Assembly (NCBI RefSeq): GCF_011378905.1
Contig: NZ_WTPY01000008.1
Location: forward strand, 107,024-171,023
DNA length: 64,000 bases
Origin: Paraglaciecola sp. 20A4
GTDB lineage: Bacteria > Pseudomonadota > Gammaproteobacteria > Enterobacterales > Alteromonadaceae
Direction of reading: 5' to 3'
The notes below the pieces were generated by a model. The model did no database searches, was not told the origin of the DNA, and saw only the letters and a list, made by a program, of their open reading frames with translations. Position numbers and translations under genes: made by a program. This document shows positions 37,281 through 46,789 of this stretch, piece after piece (position 1 is the first letter of the stretch; the number at the start of each line of letters is the position of its first letter).

Positions 37281-38297
37281 ATGAAAATATTAGTCACTGG
37301 CGCAGCTGGTTTTATCGGTTTTCATGTTTGCCAGGTGTTGTTATCCCGCGGAGATGAAGTGGTAGGTATCGATAATATTAACGATTATTACGACGTAAAC
37401 TTAAAGTTGGGCCGCCTGGCTGAACTTGAATCTCATCCCAATGCAGCAAATTTTAGCTTTATAAAACTGGATATTGCACTTCGTCCAGAAATGGCAGCAC
37501 TTTTTGCAAAACATAAGTTTGATAAGGTGGTGCATTTAGCTGCCCAAGCAGGTGTGCGTTACTCCATTGAAAATCCACATGCGTATATAGACAGCAACAT
37601 TGTTGGCTTTACCAATATACTGGAAGGCTGTCGTCACAATGCAGTCAAACACTTAGTATATGCGTCTTCAAGCTCAGTCTATGGTGCAAATGAATCTATG
37701 CCGTTTTCAGTATCAGACAACGTCGATCATCCTGTGTCCCTCTATGCCGCAAGCAAAAAAGCCAATGAATTAATGGCCCATACCTATAGTCATCTTTACG
37801 ACTTACCGACTACGGGATTACGTTTCTTCACCGTTTATGGGCCGTGGGGCAGACCTGATATGGCCTTGTTCAAATTTACCAAGGCGATATTAGAAGACGA
37901 CCCGATCAAGGTCTATAACTTTGGTAATCACAGACGTGATTTCACCTATATCGATGACATCGTCAGTGGTGTAATTGCCACTTTAGATAATACAGCGTCA
38001 GGTAACAAAGATTGGAATGGTAAAAAACCTGACCCAAGCACCAGCAAAGCACCTTGGCGCGTGTATAATATAGGTGCACAGACTCCAGTCAATTTGCTCG
38101 ATTTTATTACAACCTTAGAAGGTGCTTTGGGCAAAACGGCAGAAAAAGAAATGCTGCCGATGCAACCTGGAGATGTGCCTGATACTTATGCGAACGTCCA
38201 AGCACTTATTGATGATGTGGGTTATAAACCAAAGACACAACTCAAAGAAGGCATAAGCAACTTTGTAAATTGGTATAAAGATTTTTATAAAATATAA
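37281..38297 (+). CDS. NAD-dependent epimerase, probably UDP-glucuronate 4-epimerase
   Basis: A short-chain dehydrogenase/epimerase that makes an activated uronic acid for polysaccharide. The Rossmann motif TGAAGFIG is at 6-13, catalytic Tyr155-x3-Lys159 in YAASK. The blocks [31 protein letters not shown] and [22 protein letters not shown] are typical of UDP-glucuronate 4-epimerases (UDP-GalA supply). 338 residues. It opens a 27-kb run of plus-strand polysaccharide genes and is 10 bases from the YdcF-like gene. Confidence 0.88.
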   Translation: MKILVTGAAGFIGFHVCQVLLSRGDEVVGIDNINDYYDVNLKLGRLAELESHPNAANFSFIKLDIALRPEMAALFAKHKFDKVVHLAAQAGVRYSIENPHAYIDSNIVGFTNILEGCRHNAVKHLVYASSSSVYGANESMPFSVSDNVDHPVSLYAASKKANELMAHTYSHLYDLPTTGLRFFTVYGPWGRPDMALFKFTKAILEDDPIKVYNFGNHRRDFTYIDDIVSGVIATLDNTASGNKDWNGKKPDPSTSKAPWRVYNIGAQTPVNLLDFITTLEGALGKTAEKEMLPMQPGDVPDTYANVQALIDDVGYKPKTQLKEGISNFVNWYKDFYKI

Positions 38298-38307
38298 GAG
38301 ATGTTAA

Positions 38308-39063
38308 ATGCTGCAATCATTGGCAAACAGTCTAAGTTCTCCCCTTGTCCACGGACCGTTGCTGTTTGCCATTTTGCAGCTTCTTTCACGACTACCCATT
38401 CGTGGGACTCGCATACTTAAATGGCTATCGTATATTCCACTATTGTGGTTAGGATTCTGCAGTTTAATTTATCCGAGCGTGATGTTAATCAAACCCTTAG
38501 AAGATCAATACCCCACCATTACACTATCTTCCCCTTTGTGGCAAAAGGCCGATGGGATCGTAGTATTAGCGTGCAACCACTTTGACGATGATGCGTTACC
38601 TTTTGTCAGTAAGTGGCCACAATGCAGCCTACAGCGTAATTTGCATGCCGCTCTGATGTATCAGAAAAAGCAACTGCCAATTTTTTTAGCAGCCGGGATT
38701 ATCAATCAATTAGACACAAAATCGCAAGCCCAGTACAACAAAGAATTTTTGATAACCTTAGGCGTTAAGGCGAACGATATACATATATTCCCCGAAGGAC
38801 ACGACACTGAATCGGAAGTAAATGCATTAGCACCGCATCTGAAAAATAAATATATTGCATTAGTATCCTCAGCCAGTCATCTGCCGCGGGCTGCGGAGTA
38901 CTTTAGACTTCACCAAATTTCAGTCCTGCCTATACCTGTTGAACACCTCAGTCGCAAAAACGTATCCTTTGTGTTGGGTCTGCCAAACGGGCTAAGCTTG
39001 TATCGTAGTGAAAGAGCTATCCACGAGTACTTAGGTCTAATTTACCAACGATATTTAAAATGA
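38308..39063 (+). CDS. YdcF/ElyC-like DUF218 protein
   Basis: A 251-residue protein with two N-terminal hydrophobic segments (about 10-30 and 38-60) and a DUF218 domain: ADGIVVLACNHFDDD, FLAAGI, EGHDTESEV and VSSASHLPRAAEYFR. DUF218 proteins include ElyC and SanA, which affect envelope synthesis. The usual first motif VVLGGG is changed to VVLACN, so activity may differ. Close coupling to the epimerase suggests a role in polysaccharide or lipid carrier handling, by inference only. Confidence 0.75.
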   Translation: MLQSLANSLSSPLVHGPLLFAILQLLSRLPIRGTRILKWLSYIPLLWLGFCSLIYPSVMLIKPLEDQYPTITLSSPLWQKADGIVVLACNHFDDDALPFVSKWPQCSLQRNLHAALMYQKKQLPIFLAAGIINQLDTKSQAQYNKEFLITLGVKANDIHIFPEGHDTESEVNALAPHLKNKYIALVSSASHLPRAAEYFRLHQISVLPIPVEHLSRKNVSFVLGLPNGLSLYRSERAIHEYLGLIYQRYLK

Positions 39064-39156
39064 TAAAACCGCTAACATATGTGATTGTAAATGGGATTTT
39101 ACGTTATTATCCCGTATATATTTGACGTTAGGCAAAGGATGAACAAGGAACGAATC

Positions 39157-39996
39157 ATGAATTCAATAGTGCCTATATTTTCAGGTGGAGGGACGCGTTT
39201 GACCGTCCATATCGGTGTGTTCGACGCATTACAGCAACTCGATATCCAATTCCAACATATGGTGGGTGTATCTGGTGGATCTATTGTGGCGGCGTTGTTT
39301 TGCTGCGGTGTTCCATTACCTGAAATCAAGCGTTTAGCAATGGATACCGACTTTAAAAAATTTAAAGGATTCTCACTTTTTAGGCTATTACGCCAAGGTG
39401 GATTAAGTTCGGGGGACCAATTTGAAGCATGGATGGACGCGCAACTTAAAGGCTTAACCTTTGCTGAAATTGACAAAGATCTGCACATACTCGCGACTGA
39501 TGTAAACGGTGGTGGCCCTGTCGTATTCAGCCGTAAAACCAGCCCTGAACTGAAAATATCAAAAGCAGTAAGATTCTCTATGTCCATTCCGTTATTTTTT
39601 AGCTTTCAAACCTATAAAAAACATGTGCTTGTTGACGGCGCTATTTTATCCGAAGATGCTTTATATCAAGACTGGGCCGGTGACGGATCGCCCGTTATGT
39701 GTTTTAAATTAAAAAGTGATCATGTAACGGATCCAAATTTTAAAAAAAGTTGGCTGCCATTACGGCAATATGTGATGATGCTTATCAGGACCTTCATGAC
39801 TGCAATGTCTCGAGAGTACGTACACGCAGAGTATTGGCGTAACACCATTATTATTAATACGGGAAAGTTATCACCGGTTGATTTCAATATTACGGCTTTA
39901 CAAAAAGAAGAGTTGTATAACATCGGGTTTAATACCGCTTTCGAATTTGTACCTAAAAGAATGCGGCTTTATACCGATACACAACTAAGGAACTAG
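39157..39996 (+). CDS. Patatin-like phospholipase
   Basis: A lipid acyl hydrolase of the patatin family. Oxyanion glycines GGGTR (10-14), nucleophile elbow GVSGG with Ser39, and the dyad Asp160 in VDGA are all present. No signal peptide, so it acts in the cytoplasm or on the inner leaflet. I chose ATG 39157 (MNSIVPIFSGGG, AAGGAA upstream); in-frame starts at 39091 and 39139 lack a proper site. 279 residues. It lies 31 bases before the exosortase-associated acyltransferase. Confidence 0.88.
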   Translation: MNSIVPIFSGGGTRLTVHIGVFDALQQLDIQFQHMVGVSGGSIVAALFCCGVPLPEIKRLAMDTDFKKFKGFSLFRLLRQGGLSSGDQFEAWMDAQLKGLTFAEIDKDLHILATDVNGGGPVVFSRKTSPELKISKAVRFSMSIPLFFSFQTYKKHVLVDGAILSEDALYQDWAGDGSPVMCFKLKSDHVTDPNFKKSWLPLRQYVMMLIRTFMTAMSREYVHAEYWRNTIIINTGKLSPVDFNITALQKEELYNIGFNTAFEFVPKRMRLYTDTQLRN

Positions 39997-40027
39997 ATGT
40001 GGAAAACAGTTTTAAAGATATAAGCCT

Positions 40028-40837
40028 ATGAAACAACTTCGAAAATATGCTGATCTCCCCTTTATTGGGCCAGTAGTAAAAAAATTAATGAATTTGGTGG
40101 TAAGTCAAAAAGCTAACCAAATATCTAAACATTTCGCTGAGTACCTTAGTCCTGTTGTCGCGTTGACAGACGATTTGAGAGGCGAATGCTTTAAAATTAG
40201 ACATAAAGTGTATTGCGAAGAACTAAAGTTCGAAGATGTTCGTGTTGATGAAATGGAGACGGACCAATTTGACAGTCATTCCACCCACTGTTTAATTAAA
40301 CATATCCCCACTGGCGAATATGCCGGTACCGTCAGAATAGTTCGTTCTGACAGTGAAGAGCAGCTTTTACCGATAGAAAAATACTGTATTAGTTCAATTG
40401 CTGAAGACGCCGTGCATCCCAGTGATTTTCCGCGTAGCGAAATATGTGAAATATCACGACTTGCGGTACCCGCCCAATTTCGTAAACGGGCAACAGATAA
40501 ATTCAAAGGTTCTGCTACAGGTGCCATTAACGAACACGTTTATTCAGAAAGAGAACTTCGTTGTTTTCCGTTTATTGCAGTCGGGTTGTATTTATGCGCC
40601 GCATCAACATCCCGTAAGCACGATATAAAACATTGCTTTGTTATGATGGAGCCCAGATTAGCGCGCAGCTTAAGATTCGTAGGTATTCCATTTCAGCAGG
40701 TAGGCCCAGTAGTTGAATATCATGGCAAACGCGCACCTTATTATATTAGCCGACACCTGCTAATGAGCGGGCTGACACCCGGGTTCAAGCGCATGTTGAA
40801 AAACATCGAAAAGAAAGTGAATACCCAATTCAATTAA
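40028..40837 (+). CDS. PEP-CTERM/exosortase system-associated acyltransferase
   Basis: A 269-residue GNAT-like protein resembling the acyltransferases repeatedly found with exosortases (TIGR03694 type): ECFKIRHKVYCEELKFE, VRIVRSDS, LPIEKYC, EISRLAVPAQFRKR and FIAVGLYLCAAS. It is related to autoinducer synthase/hemolysin-type acyltransferases. The substrate is unknown. Its presence just upstream of a PEP-CTERM protein is one of the markers that tie this island to the exosortase A system. Confidence 0.85.
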   Translation: MKQLRKYADLPFIGPVVKKLMNLVVSQKANQISKHFAEYLSPVVALTDDLRGECFKIRHKVYCEELKFEDVRVDEMETDQFDSHSTHCLIKHIPTGEYAGTVRIVRSDSEEQLLPIEKYCISSIAEDAVHPSDFPRSEICEISRLAVPAQFRKRATDKFKGSATGAINEHVYSERELRCFPFIAVGLYLCAASTSRKHDIKHCFVMMEPRLARSLRFVGIPFQQVGPVVEYHGKRAPYYISRHLLMSGLTPGFKRMLKNIEKKVNTQFN

Positions 40838-40844
40838 TCTATAT

Positions 40845-40869
40845 GCACGGCCTATTGCTTAGGCTGTGC
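40845..40869 (+). terminator. Hairpin after the exosortase-associated acyltransferase gene
   Basis: A 10-bp stem with one G-U pair (40845-40854 with 40860-40869) begins seven bases after the stop. The T-run is poor. It separates the upstream unit from the sigma-54-driven PEP-CTERM gene. Confidence 0.45.
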
Positions 40870-41002
40870 AGAATGTCAAAAAATTTTACACCGCCAAATT
40901 TTTCAGCAAGTATCGTTCTACCCCCTATACCACGTAGTGTTACGGAAATTAATCTACCCACTCGTTGATGATTTTTAACGAAGTTGTAACCTAATAATTA
41001 AA

Positions 41003-41050
41003 TACAACACCTACATTACAACGGGTTGCGGCAAGGAAAATCGCCGTTGT
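41003..41050 (+). promoter_or_regulatory. Candidate upstream activator sites for the sigma-54 promoter
   Basis: An inverted repeat ACAACGG (41018-41024) and CCGTTGT (41044-41050) is centred about 93 bases upstream of the -24 element. TACAAC also occurs at 41003-41008 and 41017-41022, with GTTGTA at 40983-40988. Such repeats at this distance suit an enhancer-binding protein. In exosortase A genomes the likely partner is PrsR; that gene is not in the window. Confidence 0.42.
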
Positions 41051-41126
41051 CAGTAAAATTTACATTTCCTAATACTTAAATTCGAGAAAATACTTATCTC
41101 ATTGTTATTTAAGTTATTTTCAAACT

Positions 41127-41142
41127 TGGCACAACTAATGCT
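41127..41142 (+). promoter_or_regulatory. Sigma-54 (RpoN) promoter of the PEP-CTERM gene
   Basis: TGGCACAACTAATGCT matches TGGCAC-N5-TTGCT at all but one position, with the invariant GG (41128-41129) and GC (41140-41141) at exact -24/-12 spacing. Transcription would start near 41153, giving a leader of about 35 nt before ATG 41188 (AAGGAA upstream). Known: PEP-CTERM genes in several species depend on RpoN and PrsK/PrsR. Confidence 0.78.
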
Positions 41143-41187
41143 TTATCATTTACAGCAGTATCTCTGGCCTCATTTAAGGAATATCAC

Positions 41188-42027
41188 ATGACAAATTTAG
41201 TTAAGAAAACAAAATTAGTAACACTAGCCGCTCTATTAGCATTTGGCGCAGCAAGTCAAGCAAGTGCAGCAACTATTACTTTCGGTGGCCAAGCTGCTAC
41301 TGACGGTTCTGGTGTAACCAGCAGCCGTATTGATGCAAGCAACCAAATTACTGCATTAACTGTTTCGAACGGTTACTTTGTTGAAACATTCGATAGTGCG
41401 ACTTCTTATCCAATAGGTGCTGGTGGCGACACTCAGTATAATATTGCAGGTTCTTCAGCTGGTTGCCAAGTTAACTCGCCTTTGGGCATCACGCCAAGCG
41501 CACTAGGTGTAGTTGGTGTTCGTAACGATTCAGTTCCTAATGTTGCCGCTGCTCCAGCTGGTGACACCACTTGTTATGCATACACAACGCCTGAAACTAT
41601 TGGAACAGATAGCTTTGTTGATATTGACTACTCAACGTTCTTAACTAACATCGGCACTATCGATGCTAGCCTTGCGGGTTCAACTATCGATTATTTGGGC
41701 TTTTACTGGGGTTCAGTTGATACTTACAACAGCTTCCAATTTTTCTCTGGCGACACTATGGTAGCTGAGATAACTGGTCCTGAATTATTAGCACAATTTA
41801 ATGGTACCTCAGGTAACCAGAGCTCACCTGCATCTAATACCTACGTAAACATTGATTTCTCTTTTGCAGAATCTTTTGATAACTTCCGCGTTGTATCTTC
41901 TGGTATCGCTGGTGAGTTTGATAATATCGTTGTTGGTTTGACTCAACGTGTACCTGCACCAGGAAGTTTAGCTTTCTTAGGTCTTGGTCTTTTAGGCCTA
42001 GGTCTTGGTAGAAAATTTAAAAAATAA
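41188..42027 (+). CDS. PEP-CTERM sorting-domain protein
   Basis: A 279-residue secreted protein. Signal peptide 1-29 ends ASA-A. A beta-rich, Ser/Thr/Gly-rich body has two spaced cysteine pairs (Cys in GCQVN and TTCYAY). The C-terminal sorting signal (254-279) has a PAP variant of the PEP motif (RVPAPGSLAFLGLG), a hydrophobic helix LGLGLLGLGLG, and a basic end RKFKK. Exosortase would cut near the PAP and process the protein. It is the only PEP-CTERM protein in the window, with its own sigma-54 promoter and terminator. Confidence 0.92.
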   Translation: MTNLVKKTKLVTLAALLAFGAASQASAATITFGGQAATDGSGVTSSRIDASNQITALTVSNGYFVETFDSATSYPIGAGGDTQYNIAGSSAGCQVNSPLGITPSALGVVGVRNDSVPNVAAAPAGDTTCYAYTTPETIGTDSFVDIDYSTFLTNIGTIDASLAGSTIDYLGFYWGSVDTYNSFQFFSGDTMVAEITGPELLAQFNGTSGNQSSPASNTYVNIDFSFAESFDNFRVVSSGIAGEFDNIVVGLTQRVPAPGSLAFLGLGLLGLGLGRKFKK

Positions 42028-42045
42028 GGTTTAATTACTTTATTT

Positions 42046-42074
42046 ATAAAAAAGCCGGCTTGCCGGCTTTTTTT
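42046..42074 (+). terminator. Terminator of the PEP-CTERM gene
   Basis: GC-rich stem AAAAAGCCGGC (42049-42059) with GCCGGCTTTTT (42062-42072) and a long T-run to 42074. The gene is therefore a monocistronic unit. Confidence 0.9.
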
Positions 42075-42249
42075 ATAACCAAAATTCAACACAGTCACCT
42101 TACCTTTATTCTCTTTTGTACCCATGCGTAATCATTATTTCCATCGAATTAGTTGCCCGCCATTTGAACAACAAATATTTCATTTACTCTCGCTGTGACT
42201 CTTTTGTGTAGTAGACTTCCCCTTTGGCTCACGTTATTTTGGATTAAAA

Positions 42250-43875
42250 ATGGATTTATTGAACTTGATCAGCGAGGCTTTGCTAAGCACTGAAGCCGTA
42301 CTTTTTGAAAAAGAAGATGCAACGCAGCGTTACGGAAAAACAACGTTCTCAGAAGATGTTGTCATTGATTTCGCCGTTCAAGTAACACACGAATCAGCCA
42401 TTCCCAAGTTATTACGTTTAGCGAACGAACGTAAATTTTATATATATCCTATTAGCACAGGAAACAATTGGGGTTATGGTTCGGTTCAAAATACACCTAT
42501 TAACGGCCCAAGAGTGGTGGTTGATTTAGGCCAAATGAAAGCCATCGTACCGACCAATAAAAAAGCGGGATTAATCACCCTTCAGCCCGGCGTGACACAA
42601 CAAGATTTATTTGATTATTTAGAGAAAAATAACTGGCCTTTTATGGTACCGGTAACAGGTGCGGGACCTCAATGCAGCGTGTTAAGTAATGCATTAGAAC
42701 GAGGCTATGGGATCACGCCACGGACTGATCATTTCGCTTCAGTAAATGCGCTAAAAGCCTATTTACCGCACCCAGAATTGTGTAGTCAAAAATTTGAGTC
42801 TGCCGTGTCCAATCTAGACGGCTCAGGATTAGACGTCATAGACAAAACCTTTAAATGGGGATTAGGCCCCTACATTGATGGACTATTTACGCAAAGTAAC
42901 TTTGGCATAGTCACTGAAATAACGATCCGCTTAGCACCAAGGCCCGAACACTTTAGTGCTTTTTACTTACAAGTCTTTGATGCAGATAAATTTTCAGATG
43001 CAGTAGCGTTAATTGAACAAACACTGCTTGATTGTGAAGGCATAGTAGGTTCAATTAATTTAATGGATCGTCGCCGACTTGTTTCCATGGTTGCACCGAA
43101 TCCAAACGGGCAAGGCACACATAAAACCATGACCGAGGATCAAGTTGAATCAATTGCATCGGCCAATCGGCTTCCACAATGGATGATAGTAGGTACGATA
43201 TACGGATCAAAAGACGTTGTAGCCGCCACACAAAAGATATTTAAACGTCGAGCCAAAAAAGTTGGCCAAGTAAATTTTTCAAATAGTTGGCTTATTCATA
43301 TCGCCAAATTTGTACTTGGTCTACCTCTGCCCTCTTTCAATGCGCTGGAAAATATCCGCTCGCAACTTAATACGTTAGATGAAGGCACCGAAATTATGTT
43401 GGGCAAACCTAACCAAGTGGCCCTACCATTAGCTTATTGGCGCAACCCCAGAGTAGAGGCAGACAAATCAAATGTATTGCTGCCAGATAGAGATAAGTGT
43501 GGTTTACTCTGGTATGCACCGCTTATTAGAATGGCCCCTGAAGTACTGTTAGATTTTGTTAACTTTATTCGCGCGACAACGCCTAAATACGGTATCGAGC
43601 CGTTAATTACCTTTACCAATCTTAGGCACGATTGTATCGATTCTACAGTACCGTTAGTATTTGATATTGAGAACCCAGAAGCAGTGACTGCAGCACATCT
43701 ATGTTTAAAAGAGCTATTTACCGAAGGATGTAAAAGAGGTTTCGTACCTTATAGAATGAATACAGCGCAACAGGCCTCATTACCTTCAGATAGTATATTC
43801 TGGAAGACAACATCCCTATTGAAAAATGCTATCGATCCAAATGGTATATTGTCGCCAAATAGGTATAACCCTTAA
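42250..43875 (+). CDS. FAD-binding oxidoreductase (vanillyl-alcohol-oxidase-like)
   Basis: A 541-residue flavoprotein with a PCMH-type FAD-binding half (about 40-225: YPISTGNNWGYGS, VVVDLGQMKAIV, QPGVTQQDLFDYL, ERGYGITPRTDH) and a C-terminal substrate/cap half ending GILSPNRYNP, as in p-cresol methylhydroxylase-type oxidases. The substrate is unknown. No signal peptide, so it is cytoplasmic. Its place between the PEP-CTERM protein and prsT, in a polysaccharide locus, is unusual; sugar oxidation is conceivable but is only inference. Confidence 0.8.
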   Translation: MDLLNLISEALLSTEAVLFEKEDATQRYGKTTFSEDVVIDFAVQVTHESAIPKLLRLANERKFYIYPISTGNNWGYGSVQNTPINGPRVVVDLGQMKAIVPTNKKAGLITLQPGVTQQDLFDYLEKNNWPFMVPVTGAGPQCSVLSNALERGYGITPRTDHFASVNALKAYLPHPELCSQKFESAVSNLDGSGLDVIDKTFKWGLGPYIDGLFTQSNFGIVTEITIRLAPRPEHFSAFYLQVFDADKFSDAVALIEQTLLDCEGIVGSINLMDRRRLVSMVAPNPNGQGTHKTMTEDQVESIASANRLPQWMIVGTIYGSKDVVAATQKIFKRRAKKVGQVNFSNSWLIHIAKFVLGLPLPSFNALENIRSQLNTLDEGTEIMLGKPNQVALPLAYWRNPRVEADKSNVLLPDRDKCGLLWYAPLIRMAPEVLLDFVNFIRATTPKYGIEPLITFTNLRHDCIDSTVPLVFDIENPEAVTAAHLCLKELFTEGCKRGFVPYRMNTAQQASLPSDSIFWKTTSLLKNAIDPNGILSPNRYNP

Positions 43876-43936
43876 CAAGGTCAAAATGGTGGTAGAGCCG
43901 TCTTGATAACTGTCTATTGTTCGCGAAGACATTATG

Positions 43937-43987
43937 CAATAGAGTATTAATACTATTGTATTATAAGCGACTACTAACTGAGTAGTC
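43937..43987 (+). promoter_or_regulatory. Inverted repeats upstream of prsT
   Basis: A perfect 12-bp palindrome AGTATTAATACT (43943-43954) lies inside a longer imperfect inverted repeat (CAATAG..CTATTG, 43937-43958). A separate 7-bp hairpin (43969-43975 with 43981-43987) follows 31 bases before the prsT ATG. These may be an operator and a leader hairpin; no factor can be named. Confidence 0.3.
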
Positions 43988-44018
43988 CTGTATCTAATAT
44001 TAAATTAATGGAGTTAGT

Positions 44019-46775
44019 ATGCGCATCAAGTTACTTTCATATTTTGTTGCTTTATCAGCGTTGACACTAACCGGTTGTGATAGCAAAACAGCGGAAGAAT
44101 ATATCGCTGCAGCAAAAACCCAGTACCAACAGAATGATACCCAAGCTGCTATTATCGACTTAAAAAATGCGATTGCGTTGGCTCCGCAAAATAAAGATGC
44201 TAGGGCTAACTTAGGGCAATATTATCTTGAAGCCGGTTTCTTTGATGAGTCTGAAAAAGAACTGCGCAAGGCGTTAGAATTAGGCGAAGAGAAGGATTCT
44301 ATTTACCCGTCGCTCGTCAAGGCAATTTATTATCAAAATGACTTCGACCGTCTTATTCGATTGACACAAGACTTCAATAGTGACGATCCGGAAGTCCAAA
44401 GCAGCGTAGATTTGTTCACTTTTCTAGCGATTTTAAAAGATGCATCCAACGATGACGTTATTAACACTGATTTTTCAACGTTAATCGGTGATGATAAGAT
44501 ATTAGCGCAAGTCTATTATGACTTTTCCCAGGGGAACTTCTCTCAAGCCAACGAATTTTTGTCTGATTTTCAGGATTTGACGCACAACAAAATTGAAAAA
44601 CTGATCGTTACAGGCCTAATCAAAGCACAATTAGAGGAATACGAAGCAGCTATTAATGCCTTAGAACAAGTGGTAAGTTCGTCACCTGAATACTATGTTA
44701 TTCAATTTCAGTTTGCAGAAATATTGATAAAAGCCGGCAATATCGAGAAAGCTAAAACGCTTATTAATGGACTTTTAGAAGTTAACGCCAACAGCGCGTA
44801 TGCCAAATTACTTATGGCACAAGTACATATTAACGAAGAGGAATATAAAAAAGCATTTGATGCGGCAGAATTTGCTATACAAAACGGCATCGATACCACT
44901 CAAAGTAATTTGCTTGCCGGCATCAGCGCGTACAAAATTGAACGCACTGAAAGCGCCTATAAGTATTTATCGAAAGCCTCCAGAAATATCCCCCGTGACC
45001 ATATTGCTAACCGCTTATTAGCCGATGTTAAGATTAGATTAGGCGAAACGAATAATTTAGCTGAGTTACTCGAAGGCCTTTCAGGTCAAGATGTGCAGAA
45101 ATCGGCGTTGCTTGAAAGTGCAGCGATGATTAAATTTCGAGAAGGAGATCTAGAAGAATCCAAAAATCTATTTGCTCAAGCAAAAGAAGGTGCGCCTGAT
45201 AACGCAGTCACACTGTTGCGCGAAGGCTTAGTTAAATTATCTGCTGGAGACTTATCTGGAATCGATAGTCTTGAATCTGCGATTGAGTTAGACAACACAT
45301 TAAGTGACGCTTGGAATTTACTTGCTCAGGCACATATGCAAGCAAAAGAGCCTAAAAAGGCGTTAGCGGTTGCCTTGCGCTGGCAACAAATAAATCAAGT
45401 AGACGGCTTAGTGCTTGAGTCCTATTTGCTGCAACAAGTAAATGATGACGCTACGGCGCGCAAAAGGTTGAATAAAGCACTTGAATTAGCACCAGATAAC
45501 TACCCAGCAATGCGCTTTTTAATGTTAATGAATGCGCGCGAAAAGCGCTTTGACGAAGCACGAGCTTTGGCTGAAACGTTACTAGAATCGTCCAATAATG
45601 CTGATGGTAAATTTCAACTTATTCTCACCCTGATTAATCTAGCCATACAACAAAATGACCTTAAGTCTGTCGAATCTATACTCCAGTCATTGGTAGAAAA
45701 ACAAGCAACTGACGATAAAAACGAGGCGCTAGAACTCAAAGTAGGATTAGCCACGATTTACAACTACCAAGGTGAGTATCAAAAAGCGTTAGATATTTTG
45801 AAAGGAATCGAGGTCAAGAATGACTTTTTTGTTTTGTCTGAACTTGGTCAAACATATATCGAAATGGATGATTTCAAAAATGCTAAATCAACCTTTCAAA
45901 CGCTGGTTAGTGCGTTTCCAAGAAATACTGTTAGTTGGAATAAGCTCATTAATCTGCTTAATCAGTATGGTTTGCATGCAGAAGCAGCCGAGGTTGCTAG
46001 CAGTGCTGAGGCCGCTATTCCTCGCGACCCGCGCCTTACGGTACTCAATATACGAGCATTGATTAGAGCTGGGGATATTCGTAAAGCTAAGCAAAAAATT
46101 GATAAAATGAAAACCCAAGGCAATAGCTCTCCCATGTTTGAACTGTTTGAAGGAGAGATCGCTTTACACGATAAGGAATACGAGAAAGCAAGCAAACTGC
46201 TTCGACACTATTATTCAGAAGACCCTTCTTGGGACACAGCCATACCGCTAGCAAAAGCCTTAGCGAAATTAGGTCAAGTTCCCTCAGGCGGAAAATACCT
46301 CGTAGAACAAACAGCTAAGAGTCGAGTCAAATTTAAAAATATTCATTACATAGCGGAATATTATGCACAAAACGGTGAGCTTGATTCGGCAGCAATATAT
46401 TATAAAGGCTTACTAGATCTGAATCCCAAAGACTTCGTGACGCTAAATAACTATTCTGCTCTTGCGATTGAACAGGGAAATGTCGCTCAAGCGATAGAAC
46501 TCGCTCAAAAAGCAATTCAGATATACCCTGAATCTCCTTATGCTATGGATACATTAGGCTGGGCTTTATTTCACGATAAGAAATATGGTGATGCATTAAC
46601 CTATATTAAAAAAGCCCATGAAGCTTTACCACAAAATAATGAGATATCACTTCACTTAATTGAAGTGCTAATCAGTACCGGCAGTAAAGACAAAGCCAAG
46701 GCGTTATCAAATCGACTAAAACCAGCTAATGACAGAGAAAAACAAATACTGTCTCGCTTGAGTGCTAGTATTTAA
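44019..46775 (+). CDS. prsT: XrtA/PEP-CTERM system TPR-repeat lipoprotein PrsT
   Basis: A 918-residue lipoprotein (lipobox LTGC, Cys20) made of tandem TPR repeats from about 27 to the end (EEYIAAAKTQYQQNDTQAAI, LKNAIALAPQNKDARANLGQYYLEAG, AMDTLGWALFHDKKYGDALTYI). Length and architecture match PrsT (TIGR02917), which occurs only in genomes with exosortase A and is thought to act in polysaccharide export or scaffolding at the envelope. ATG 44019 has GGAG upstream. A hairpin follows the stop. Confidence 0.92.
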   Translation: MRIKLLSYFVALSALTLTGCDSKTAEEYIAAAKTQYQQNDTQAAIIDLKNAIALAPQNKDARANLGQYYLEAGFFDESEKELRKALELGEEKDSIYPSLVKAIYYQNDFDRLIRLTQDFNSDDPEVQSSVDLFTFLAILKDASNDDVINTDFSTLIGDDKILAQVYYDFSQGNFSQANEFLSDFQDLTHNKIEKLIVTGLIKAQLEEYEAAINALEQVVSSSPEYYVIQFQFAEILIKAGNIEKAKTLINGLLEVNANSAYAKLLMAQVHINEEEYKKAFDAAEFAIQNGIDTTQSNLLAGISAYKIERTESAYKYLSKASRNIPRDHIANRLLADVKIRLGETNNLAELLEGLSGQDVQKSALLESAAMIKFREGDLEESKNLFAQAKEGAPDNAVTLLREGLVKLSAGDLSGIDSLESAIELDNTLSDAWNLLAQAHMQAKEPKKALAVALRWQQINQVDGLVLESYLLQQVNDDATARKRLNKALELAPDNYPAMRFLMLMNAREKRFDEARALAETLLESSNNADGKFQLILTLINLAIQQNDLKSVESILQSLVEKQATDDKNEALELKVGLATIYNYQGEYQKALDILKGIEVKNDFFVLSELGQTYIEMDDFKNAKSTFQTLVSAFPRNTVSWNKLINLLNQYGLHAEAAEVASSAEAAIPRDPRLTVLNIRALIRAGDIRKAKQKIDKMKTQGNSSPMFELFEGEIALHDKEYEKASKLLRHYYSEDPSWDTAIPLAKALAKLGQVPSGGKYLVEQTAKSRVKFKNIHYIAEYYAQNGELDSAAIYYKGLLDLNPKDFVTLNNYSALAIEQGNVAQAIELAQKAIQIYPESPYAMDTLGWALFHDKKYGDALTYIKKAHEALPQNNEISLHLIEVLISTGSKDKAKALSNRLKPANDREKQILSRLSASI

Positions 46776-46789
46776 TATACCGCTGATAC

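Noticed and set aside
39099..39587. A 162-codon minus-strand frame inside the patatin gene
   Set aside because: It is antisense to a gene with intact catalytic motifs and has no recognisable domain.
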